DNA from: an uncultured Bacilli bacterium | GTDB lineage: Bacteria; Bacillota_I; Bacilli_A; RF39; UBA660 | DNA length: 9,908 bases | Direction: 5' to 3' | NCBI GenBank assembly: GCA_910586425.1 | Contig: CAJUHL010000055.1 | Coordinates: forward strand, 1 to 9,908 | Shown here: positions 5,581 through 9,908 of the stretch, one piece after another | Position numbering within the stretch: position 1 is the first letter of the stretch | Layout: each line of letters opens with the position of its first letter | The notes under the pieces: model-generated | Database searches by the model: none | What the model was told of the DNA's origin: nothing | Seen by the model: only the letters and a program-made list of their open reading frames with translations | Made by a program: the position numbers and the translations under genes

Positions 5581-5885
5581 CGATTGGACAATCTTATTAT
5601 AGCAGTTCTTTATAGATTATTCAATCGAAAAATCCACTTTACAGATTGAACCTTGACAATTTCACAGGTAATGCGTAAAGCATCAAGATCACTTGCCTAA
5701 AAGAAGTGGTTAAGGTAGTTGCAGACTTTCCGAAACAACCGGAGAAGTAACAGGGCATTAACAGGCTGCTGAGACTCCCTATAATGGAAAGAAGTGGGAA
5801 TAACTGTTAAAGTCTCTACAAGAAAATGAGACTAAATAAACACATATGGATTTTAGGGCTTGCATCCGTCAAAAGTTGCAAGCTC
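5581..5885 (+). ncRNA. Candidate structured RNA or leader of gene 5922
   Basis: A gene-free stretch with nested pairing. A 13-base stem with one G-U and one mismatch joins 5581-5593 and 5615-5627. The TGAACCTTGACAA motif follows at 5647-5659. AGACTTT (5723-5729) pairs with AAAGTCT (5809-5815) and AACAG (5749-5753) with the adjoining CTGTT (5804-5808); TCCG/CGGA fills the gap on the left strand, and CTCCC/GGGA lies inside, giving a branched fold. A final 9-bp hairpin GGGCTTGCA/TGCAAGCTC (5856-5864, 5877-5885) ends 20 bases before the ribosome binding site of gene 5922. It could be a separate RNA or a regulatory leader. Confidence 0.4.
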
Positions 5886-5921
5886 ATTTCAATAAAATGG
5901 AGAAAGAGAGGATATGAGCAT

Positions 5922-6107
5922 ATGGCAAAATATAGAATTGATTACTTTTTAAAGGATACAGATCCAGAGTATGCACCACTTTATAATGGGAGAAGGATTG
6001 AAAAGAATTTTGATAGTTCAAAAGATGCTCTTTTATGGGTTGCTGAAAAATTATCTAAAAAATCAGAATGCTTTGAAATCAAGAAATTACCTGAAATAAG
6101 TCTGTAA
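5922..6107 (+). CDS. Small hypothetical protein, 61 aa
   Basis: The start chosen is the ATG at 5922, with GAGAGG about 11 bases upstream; an in-frame ATG at 5826 would put the protein through the structured leader and has no ribosome binding site. The 61-aa product starts MAKYRIDYFLKDTDPEYAP. It looks like a compact alpha/beta fold: strand YRIDYFL, then RRIEKNFDSSKDALLWVAEKL with a helix, then a closing strand CFEIKKLPEISL. No catalytic motif is visible and I do not recognise a family. It is followed by a two-tier hairpin that probably ends transcription. Confidence 0.65.
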   Translation: MAKYRIDYFLKDTDPEYAPLYNGRRIEKNFDSSKDALLWVAEKLSKKSECFEIKKLPEISL

Positions 6108-6127
6108 GGGGCAATAAAACAATTATT

Positions 6128-6182
6128 TTATCCATAGTTAAAGGGTATCATCAAAGCATGATATCCTTTATAGTGTGGATAA
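6128..6182 (+). terminator. Two-tier hairpin after gene 5922
   Basis: An inner 12-bp stem AAAGGGTATCAT/ATGATATCCTTT (6140-6151, 6158-6169, one G-U pair) is enclosed by TTATCCA/TGGATAA (6128-6134, 6176-6182). The T tract after the inner stem is short (CCTTTATAGT), so termination may be partial. A similar two-tier hairpin, also ending CCTTTTATAGT, is at 7784-7839. Confidence 0.5.
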
Positions 6183-6187
6183 ATGGC

Positions 6188-6215
6188 TTGAAAAAGTCAT
6201 GGAATCTGATATAAT
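6188..6215 (+). promoter_or_regulatory. Promoter of the DUF4160 operon
   Basis: TTGAAA (6188-6193), 16 bases, TATAAT (6210-6215) preceded by TGA, an extended -10 element. The leader to the ATG at 6247 is about 25 bases and carries AAAGGAG. Confidence 0.75.
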
Positions 6216-6246
6216 ATTGATAACAAACAAAAAGGAGTATACAAAA

Positions 6247-6507
6247 ATGCCGGAAATATCATTATTTTATGGAATAAAAGTCACGATGTATTATGACGAT
6301 CATAATCCACCGCATTTTCATGCAGAATATAATGGAAATAAAATTATTGTAGATATTATAAAAGGAAAAGTCATTAAGGGTGGATTTCCGAGTAAACAAT
6401 TGAAATTAATTCTTGCGTGGACAATAATACATCAAGACGAACTAATGCAAAATTGGGAATTATCAAAGGATGGAAAGCCTTTAAATAGGATTAATCCGTT
6501 AATTTAG
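6247..6507 (+). CDS. DUF4160 family protein
   Basis: An 86-aa DUF4160 protein. The family signature is plain: MPEISLFYGIKVTMYYDDHNPPHFHAEY, with H19, NPP, H23 and H25. The histidine cluster could bind metal or be catalytic, but no activity is established. The start at 6247 has AAAGGAG about ten bases upstream and matches the usual family start; the frame opens earlier at 6175, through the promoter, which is not credible. DUF4160 genes often sit beside a DUF2442 gene, as here, 11 bases apart, with the ribosome binding site of the next gene overlapping this stop codon. The pair is widely treated as toxin-antitoxin-like; that is inference. Confidence 0.9.
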   Translation: MPEISLFYGIKVTMYYDDHNPPHFHAEYNGNKIIVDIIKGKVIKGGFPSKQLKLILAWTIIHQDELMQNWELSKDGKPLNRINPLI

Positions 6508-6518
6508 GAGGTGTATTT

Positions 6519-6800
6519 ATGGATTATTTTCCGGAAATAGTACAAGTAATACCACATGAAGATTTTACAGTATCTGTTTATTTTTCTGATGGGAAAATTG
6601 TCTTGTACGACATAAAACCATTTTTGAACATGGAAATTTTTTCTAAGATAAGTAATGTTAATATTTTTATGGAATCATGCACTATATTAAATGATACGCT
6701 TGCATGGGATATTACAGGAGATAGAAACGAAAGCAAATGTATAGATATTGATCCAGATACTTTATATAATTTGCCTGAATCAGTGGAAAGAATAGCATAA
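6519..6800 (+). CDS. DUF2442 family protein
   Basis: A 93-aa DUF2442 protein, with TAGGAGGTG five bases before the ATG. Family features are the N-terminal strands FPEIVQVIPHEDFTVSVYF followed by FSDGKIVLYDIKPFL, and near the C terminus LAWDITGDRNES followed by CIDIDPDTLY. Family members are small soluble proteins found next to DUF4160 genes; their molecular role is not known. It is the second gene of a three-gene operon and ends 14 bases before the next, RHH-encoding, gene. A partner function to DUF4160, such as neutralising or scaffolding, is inferred from the pairing only. Confidence 0.85.
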   Translation: MDYFPEIVQVIPHEDFTVSVYFSDGKIVLYDIKPFLNMEIFSKISNVNIFMESCTILNDTLAWDITGDRNESKCIDIDPDTLYNLPESVERIA

Positions 6801-6814
6801 GGGGGGCGATAAAG

Positions 6815-6994
6815 ATTACAGTTAGCAAGGCGCAACAAAGAGCTACTGAAAAATATGCAAAGGAAAACTATGATAGAATCCTTGTTAAATTCCCAAAAGG
6901 TACAAAGGAACAAATACAAGCCACAGGGGAAACAGTAAACGGGTTTATCAATAAGGCAGTAGCTGAAAGATTAGAAAAGCAAGTGGAAAAATAA
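6815..6994 (+). CDS. Ribbon-helix-helix regulator with an ATT start
   Basis: The frame reads (M)TVSKAQQRATEKYAKENYDR, a familiar start for small Arc-type ribbon-helix-helix proteins, then strand ILVKFPKG, helix TKEQIQATGE and helix TVNGFINKAVAERLEKQ, 59 residues in all. No ATG, GTG or TTG lies at the right place. The codon in the expected position is ATT (6815-6817), eight bases after GGGGGG (6801-6806). Translation from AUU is possible but inefficient in bacteria and IF3-sensitive. It closes the DUF4160-DUF2442 operon and probably controls it. The last codons form the left arm of a terminator. An ATG-to-ATT mutation that inactivated the gene is the main alternative. Confidence 0.7.
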   Translation: MTVSKAQQRATEKYAKENYDRILVKFPKGTKEQIQATGETVNGFINKAVAERLEKQVEK

Positions 6995-7016
6995 TATTTT
7001 CTACTTGCTTTTTATA
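6977..7016 (+). terminator. Terminator overlapping the end of the RHH gene
   Basis: AAGCAAGTGGAAAA (6977-6990) pairs with TTTTCTACTTGCTT (6997-7010), 14 bp with one G-U pair, followed by TTTTTAT. The left arm is coding sequence and the stop codon is in the loop, so translating ribosomes would interfere with the hairpin. Confidence 0.85.
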
Positions 7017-7025
7017 TAATCCTAA

Positions 7026-7125
7026 ATATAGGGATATACCTATACAGAATGTACAAATTTCTGAATGGTATATCCCTATATATTTGTGAAATATTGCGGC
7101 TTGAAATTATAGGTATATACCTATA
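7026..7125. promoter_or_regulatory. Three operator-like sites GGNATATNCC
   Basis: GGGATATACC (7031-7040), GGTATATCCC (7067-7076) and GGTATATACC (7112-7121) are related sites at 36- and 45-base spacing. The first two belong to a 15-bp inverted repeat (7026-7040 with 7067-7081). The third is the centre of a perfect 18-bp palindrome (7108-7125) inside a promoter. This is the layout of a repressor-controlled promoter with DNA looping or cooperative binding. The RHH protein encoded at 6815 is a nearby candidate regulator. Confidence 0.65.
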
Positions 7126-7129
7126 TAAT
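7101..7129 (+). promoter_or_regulatory. Promoter of gene 7170 with operator in the spacer
   Basis: TTGAAA (7101-7106), 17 bases, TATAAT (7124-7129). The 18-bp palindrome fills the spacer and reaches into the -10 box, so repressor binding would exclude RNA polymerase. Confidence 0.8.
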
Positions 7130-7169
7130 AAAGACAGTTAAACAAATCAATCAAACGGAGGTAGGGACA

Positions 7170-7388
7170 ATGGCAAAATTAAATATCAAGCAGTTTATAG
7201 CATTAATGGATAGTGCGCAAGATGAAGATACAGAAATAGTTATCAATATGAACGGTGAAGAAATAGCAGTCGGAACATTGGAAGAAGCTCAAACAAATAT
7301 GATTCAAGGTGTAGATATGTATTCGCCATTGATAGTAAAGTCATTTGTGTTTTGTCATAAATCCATAGTAATTGAATGTGAATTATAA
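7170..7388 (+). CDS. Hypothetical protein, 72 aa, repressor-controlled
   Basis: GGAGGT lies seven bases before the ATG. The 72-aa product is acidic: helix NIKQFIALMDSAQDEDTE, strand IVINMNGEEIAVG, helix TLEEAQTNMIQG, then VDMYSPLIVKSFVFCHKS and a closing strand IVIECEL. It resembles short alpha/beta accessory proteins common in clostridial mobile elements; no family is recognised and no catalytic motif is visible. It has its own promoter bearing a perfect palindrome, so it is probably silent until a repressor is removed. Downstream is a structured non-coding stretch rather than a terminator. Confidence 0.75.
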   Translation: MAKLNIKQFIALMDSAQDEDTEIVINMNGEEIAVGTLEEAQTNMIQGVDMYSPLIVKSFVFCHKSIVIECEL

Positions 7389-7650
7389 ATCACAACCGCC
7401 CAGCAGGAGCAAGTAACACACACGGGATTCGATTTCCCGTTTGGGCATTTACAAAGAAAACAACTTTAAGTTGTAGCACATTGTAACTTGCGCTAACACG
7501 GCATAGCAAGTATAAAACAGCCGGGAGATGGTGAACTCCTCAGTTAATAGAAAAAATTCACTGTATCAAATGTTCTGTCTATCGGTAAAAGTCCGATACT
7601 GAAGAGCTTAGAGCGAAACAGAACATAACAAACATTGAGGAGGTGCAAGC
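7389..7650 (+). ncRNA. Structured leader or small RNA region before gene 7651
   Basis: A 262-base gene-free stretch with successive helices: a tRNA-like acceptor/T-arm fold (7398-7447), ACAACTT/AAGTTGT (7460-7474), ACTTGC/GCAAGT (7486-7491, 7506-7511), GGAG/CTCC (7524-7527, 7536-7539) and an 8-bp stem TGTTCTGT/ACAGAACA (7571-7578, 7618-7625) enclosing ATCGG/CCGAT (7581-7585, 7593-7597). No promoter is evident inside, so it may be transcribed from the promoter at 7101. It ends at the ribosome binding site of a 36-codon gene, which suits a regulatory leader. Confidence 0.45.
7398..7447 (+). other. tRNA-like acceptor plus T-arm element lacking D and anticodon arms
   Basis: CGGGA-TTCGATT-TCCCG (7423-7439) has the exact 5-7-5 shape of a tRNA T arm, with T54-T55-C56-G57-A58 at the right places. 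It is followed directly by TTTGGGC (7440-7446) and an A discriminator. GCCCAG (7398-7403) upstream pairs with TTGGGC with one G-U pair, forming an acceptor-like stem. Only 19 bases separate the acceptor strand from the T arm, so the D and anticodon arms are absent. No CCA is encoded. It could be a tRNA remnant or attachment site, or a deliberate tRNA mimic. Confidence 0.45.
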
Positions 7651-7761
7651 ATGTTTTGGATAACATCGGAGAAGCAGTTAAAAGAATTGCGATTAGCTTA
7701 TAATGTAGAAGTGGCAAAAGTATTTGAGGATCGCGCACTTGTAAGAATTGTTGTAGCGTAA
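7651..7761 (+). CDS. Very small protein, 36 aa
   Basis: GAGGAGGTG ends five bases before an ATG that opens 36 codons: MFWITSEKQLKELRLAYNVE, then VAKVFEDRALVRIVVA. The ribosome binding site is among the best in the window, which supports real translation. The peptide looks like a short helix followed by a strand; there is no membrane segment. No family is recognised. It follows a structured leader and precedes a two-tier hairpin. It could be a functional microprotein or a leader peptide that sets the state of the hairpin at 7784-7839. Confidence 0.55.
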   Translation: MFWITSEKQLKELRLAYNVEVAKVFEDRALVRIVVA

Positions 7762-7783
7762 AAGAGAAAATTACATAGAAGTT

Positions 7784-7839
7784 AAAGTTAGTACATAGGG
7801 GATTATGAAACGCTGCATAGTCCCTTTTATAGTAACTTT
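7784..7839 (+). terminator. Two-tier hairpin after gene 7651
   Basis: GGGATTATG (7799-7807) pairs with CATAGTCCC (7816-7824) with one G-U pair, followed by TTTTAT; an outer stem AAAGTTA/TAACTTT (7784-7790, 7833-7839) encloses it. It resembles the hairpin at 6128-6182 in design and in the string CCTTTTATAGT. It may be a partial terminator or attenuator in front of the 7870 operon. Confidence 0.5.
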
Positions 7840-7869
7840 AAAAGAAAAAATGAAAGAAAGGTTAAAACG

Positions 7870-8124
7870 GTGGAAAATATGACAAAGAGACAGAAAGAAA
7901 TCATTAAAGATAATTTGAACGCATACATAGCTAATTTTGGCTATATCAAAATTGAAAAAGAAGATTATGGAAAAGGATTTTACATCTTTACGGATGAACA
8001 GAGAGTAGAACAAGGAAGCTGGACACAGTATTGCTACAACATTGATTATCTTAATGGCTGGTTATATGGAGCAGTCCAGGCAGTAAACGGCATTATGAAA
8101 CCGATTCAGAAAGCAGAGGTATAA
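7870..8124 (+). CDS. Hypothetical protein, 84 aa, first gene of a four-gene operon
   Basis: The GTG at 7870 is preferred because AAAGG lies eight bases upstream; the in-frame ATG at 7879 is 17 bases from that site. The protein begins with a basic helix (MTKRQKEIIKDNLNAYIANF), then GYIKIEKEDYGKGFYIFTD strands, and an aromatic C-terminal segment (SWTQYCYNIDYLNGWLYG) with a helix containing AVQAVNGIMKP. The pattern is a compact soluble alpha/beta protein. Family not recognised; many clostridial mobile elements carry strings of such genes. The next gene starts five bases after its stop codon. Confidence 0.7.
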   Translation: MENMTKRQKEIIKDNLNAYIANFGYIKIEKEDYGKGFYIFTDEQRVEQGSWTQYCYNIDYLNGWLYGAVQAVNGIMKPIQKAEV

Positions 8125-8129
8125 AGATT

Positions 8130-8297
8130 ATGGCAGAAATTAATAAAACAATCAATGGATATCATATTTACATAGGCGGTACATGGTGCGAAGTGACAAA
8201 ATACGGAAATCATATTTACGATGGAAGTGTAGAAGAAGGAATGACCGCTGAAGAAGTATATAAACAGATTAAAGAGATGGAGGAAAGAAAACTATGA
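8130..8297 (+). CDS. Hypothetical protein, 55 aa
   Basis: An ATG at 8130 with AGAGGT about ten bases upstream opens 55 codons: MAEINKTINGYHIYIGGTWC, then EVTKYGNHIYDGSVEEGMTAEEVYKQIKEMEERKL. The first part alternates as beta strands around GGTWCEV; the last 18 residues form a charged helix. The stop overlaps the start of gene 8294 as ATGA, so the two are translationally coupled, and the SD of the next gene lies in its last codons. This tight packing is the best support that such a short gene is real. Function unknown. Confidence 0.7.
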   Translation: MAEINKTINGYHIYIGGTWCEVTKYGNHIYDGSVEEGMTAEEVYKQIKEMEERKL

Positions 8298-8932
8298 AGA
8301 AAACATTATATTTTGAAGGTGCTGGATGTGTACCTTGTAATGATGTAGAAAATTGCAGAATTAGAACGGCATTTACAAACAAAGAGGGAAAGAAAATCTA
8401 TATTGAGTTTTTAAGCGGATATAAGCATACACGGCAAAAAAACGGAAAAGTTGTTTCAGAACCTAATTATCTGTCTTGTGATGCATGTTTTTATATCACA
8501 GATGATCCGGAAATTGATGATTGCAACAAGTCAAGATTAAGCTGTGAACGCAATCAGGAAATCGAAAAAGTAGAGTATACAAAAGAAAATATAACTGCTT
8601 TTGTGAATCAGTATTGCAACGCTGATTTTGATGAAATTGTTGTGCTTGATAATCTTGCAGGTTATAGAGTGTTTGCGGACACTAACAAATGTAACACTTC
8701 TGAAGGGTACAACTTCGGTGATGTATTTAACTATGATGAAGACTTGACCAGAAGACGCAGGGCAAAAGTTGAAGAAATGAAGAAAGAATTTTGTGTATTG
8801 TTCAATCAGAAATACGACAATACAAGCTACTATATTGAAAATGGGGAACTTGTTGCAAGAATTTGTGTGTCTGATAAGGTTTTAAAAGAATCGGGATGGA
8901 CAAAAGGAAGAAAATTTATTGTTGAGGTGTAA
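8294..8932 (+). CDS. Cysteine-rich hypothetical protein, 212 aa
   Basis: The longest unbroken protein of the window, 212 aa, with GGAGG ten bases before the ATG. The N-terminal third is rich in cysteine: C12-x2-C15 and C21, then C62-x2-C65, C77 and C84. Two CxxC pairs plus two more cysteines could bind zinc or a metal cluster, though spacing fits no finger type I recognise. The middle (about 100-150) has DEIVVLDNLAGYRVFADT, a beta-rich part. The segment TRRRRAKVEEMKKEFCVLF is a basic helix. The C terminus (VSDKVLKESGWTKGRKFIVEV) reads like a small barrel. It probably acts in the cytoplasm as a nucleic-acid or metal-binding accessory protein; this is inference. Confidence 0.75.
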   Translation: MKKTLYFEGAGCVPCNDVENCRIRTAFTNKEGKKIYIEFLSGYKHTRQKNGKVVSEPNYLSCDACFYITDDPEIDDCNKSRLSCERNQEIEKVEYTKENITAFVNQYCNADFDEIVVLDNLAGYRVFADTNKCNTSEGYNFGDVFNYDEDLTRRRRAKVEEMKKEFCVLFNQKYDNTSYYIENGELVARICVSDKVLKESGWTKGRKFIVEV

Positions 8933-8937
8933 AAGAC

Positions 8938-9129
8938 ATGATTAACATTGATATGTGGTACGGAGACAATTACAAGAAAGCTGATAAAATCGACATTACT
9001 TTTTATCCGAATGATGGAGAGTACAGAGGGAACATATATAAAGATGAAAAATGCATCGGTGATTATGTTTGTAATGATTCTATAGAACTGGAAAAGACTT
9101 TTCCTCAATTAGTATTTAATTGGGACTAA
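8938..9129 (+). CDS. Hypothetical protein, 63 aa
   Basis: The ribosome binding site GAGGTG lies in the last codons of gene 8294, and the ATG follows five bases after that stop, so the genes are coupled. The product (MINIDMWYGDNYKKADKIDI..., ending FPQLVFNWD) is acidic and rich in aromatic residues, predicted as a small beta sheet with the strands IDITFYP, YRGNIYKD and CIGDYVC and a short helix SIELEKTFPQL. No family recognised and no catalytic motif visible. It is the last intact member of the four-gene operon; the endonuclease relic begins 29 bases later. Confidence 0.7.
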   Translation: MINIDMWYGDNYKKADKIDITFYPNDGEYRGNIYKDEKCIGDYVCNDSIELEKTFPQLVFNWD

Positions 9130-9158
9130 ACACAAATATATGAATTGGAGATAAAACA

Positions 9159-9742
9159 ATTACGGAAGAATTAAAAGAAGTTTGGAAAGATGTTGTAATA
9201 GATGAATTTAAGGGACTTTATCAGGTTAGCAATTTAGGAAATGTAAAAGCATTACAAAAAACTATTTGGTCACCAGCGCATGACGGAGGACATTTTGCCA
9301 CTTTGCAAGAAAAACTATTAAAACCTTCTCTAGTTGGAACGTTTGTTAAATATAAATATGTAGTATTTGCTAATAACAATTATAGAAGAAAATTTTTAGT
9401 ACATAGATTAGTTTATGAGGCATTTAAAGGTAAAATTCCTAAAGGGTACACAATAGATCATAGGGATAATGATTCATTAAATAATAGGATTGATAATTTA
9501 CAATGCGTAACACAAAGAGAAAATATTATAAAATCGGATAATCATTCTGAAAGAAAAGTAGTTATCTTATTATAGATACAGAAACAGGAAGCGAACAAAA
9601 ATTTGTTTCTTCTACAGAAGCAGGAAAATTTTTGGGTGTAACTGGTACTCATGTTAGAACAACTGCGAAAAACAAGAGTACAACAAAATTAATTTGTGGA
9701 AAGTATAAAGTTATGCAAATACCATTTTTAGAAAGTCAATGA
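9159..9742 (+). pseudogene. NUMOD4/HNH homing endonuclease, frameshifted, ATT start
   Basis: A free-standing homing endonuclease whose domains are clear. NUMOD4 (about 8-33) is EVWKDVVIDEFKGLYQVSNL. The HNH_3 nuclease (about 82-118) shows HRLVYEAF with H82, TIDHRDND with D100-H101, NNR (108-110) and N113. A C-terminal NUMOD1/IENR1-like DNA-binding segment, FVSSTEAGKFLGVTGTHVR, lies in another frame. The frame breaks at 9573 (TAG) just after KVVILL; reading continues in frame from ATA at 9572 as IDTETGSEQKF. Removing a TA from TTATTATAGAT would restore KVVILLDTETG, so a 2-base insertion is likely. The start fits ATT at 9159, eight bases after GGAG. The truncated 138-residue product might still cut DNA. 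Confidence 0.75.
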
Positions 9743-9771
9743 ATTTGTAATTTGATGGGAGGCGCTGCGGT

Positions 9772-9903
9772 GTGGCAAAATTTGATAATGAATGGTACAA
9801 CAAAGGATATGAAGACGGAATTTCAGATGCACAAAACAATATTGACATAGATGATATTACTTTGGCGGTTAAAAATCGACAATGCCTATGGTGTTCCAGA
9901 TGA
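9772..9903 (+). CDS. Small hypothetical protein, probably frameshifted
   Basis: GGGAGG about nine bases upstream supports the GTG at 9772, giving MAKFDNEWYNKGYEDGISDA, an acidic aromatic start. The open frame runs 43 codons to a TGA at 9901, but the tail RQCLWCSR is unlike the rest. In the frame one base on, after the five-A run at 9871-9875, the text reads KIDNAYGVPDEY and runs off the window. A single extra A in that run would explain it: GTT AAA ATC GAC continues the protein smoothly. The true product therefore probably extends beyond the window. Function not recognised. Confidence 0.5.
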   Translation: MAKFDNEWYNKGYEDGISDAQNNIDIDDITLAVKNRQCLWCSR

Positions 9904-9908
9904 ATATT

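Noticed and set aside
5826..5921. N-terminal extension of the 5922 gene from an upstream ATG
   Set aside because: It runs through a 9-bp hairpin, has no ribosome binding site, and its residues do not look like part of the protein.
6175..6246. Longer DUF4160 protein from 6175
   Set aside because: The extension covers the promoter and the family normally starts at MPEIS, which has its own ribosome binding site.
9303..9575. HNH protein starting at TTG 9303
   Set aside because: It would lose the clear NUMOD4 domain that is open in the same frame from 9159, and it has no ribosome binding site.

Overview
The window is A+T-rich DNA with strong AAGGAGG-type ribosome binding sites, short intergenic U-tract terminators and many very small genes. 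This points to a low-GC Gram-positive host, most likely a gut or rumen clostridium of Lachnospiraceae type (inference from composition and gene style). No ribosomal, metabolic, phage structural or conjugation gene is present. The content is that of an accessory region of a plasmid, integrative element or prophage: toxin-antitoxin-like modules, ribbon-helix-helix (RHH) regulators, a broken HNH endonuclease, small orphan genes, and an unusually large share of apparently structured non-coding DNA.

Layout. Positions 1-1045 have no credible gene. They hold a G/T-rich stretch, a cluster of five A/T-rich 16-20 bp repeats (707-872) and a C/A-rich stretch. On the minus strand, 1956-1046 is an operon of an RHH protein, an antitoxin and a PIN-domain toxin, driven by a promoter whose spacer holds a 16-bp palindrome. 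Plus-strand orphan genes follow at 2245 (between 22-bp direct repeats) and 2579. A gene-free stretch of about 1.1 kb (2900-4060) is full of local helices and is the best candidate for a large structured RNA. Next come a small plus-strand gene (4061) with its own promoter and terminator, a candidate minus-strand small RNA (about 4478-4378), and a solitary MazF/PemK-type toxin on the minus strand (4994-4530).

From 5191 everything reads rightward. A perfect-consensus promoter drives an RHH gene (5314), followed by a second structured stretch (5501-5885), an orphan gene (5922), and a DUF4160-DUF2442-RHH operon (6247-6994) whose third gene appears to start at ATT. A cluster of GGTATATACC-like operators controls gene 7170. 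A third structured leader (7389-7650) includes a tRNA-like acceptor/T-arm fold and precedes a 36-aa gene. A tightly packed operon of orphan genes (7870, 8130, 8294, 8938) then runs into a NUMOD4/HNH homing endonuclease relic with a second ATT start and a frameshift, and a last small gene that also looks frameshifted at the window edge.

How it fits together. The toxin-antitoxin-like modules and autoregulated RHH genes would act in maintenance of the element. The most unusual property is the repeated pattern of a long structured non-coding leader followed by a tiny gene, with the shared motif AACCTTGACAA at three of these leaders. Structure claims rest on base pairing found by eye; none has been tested by covariation or database search.
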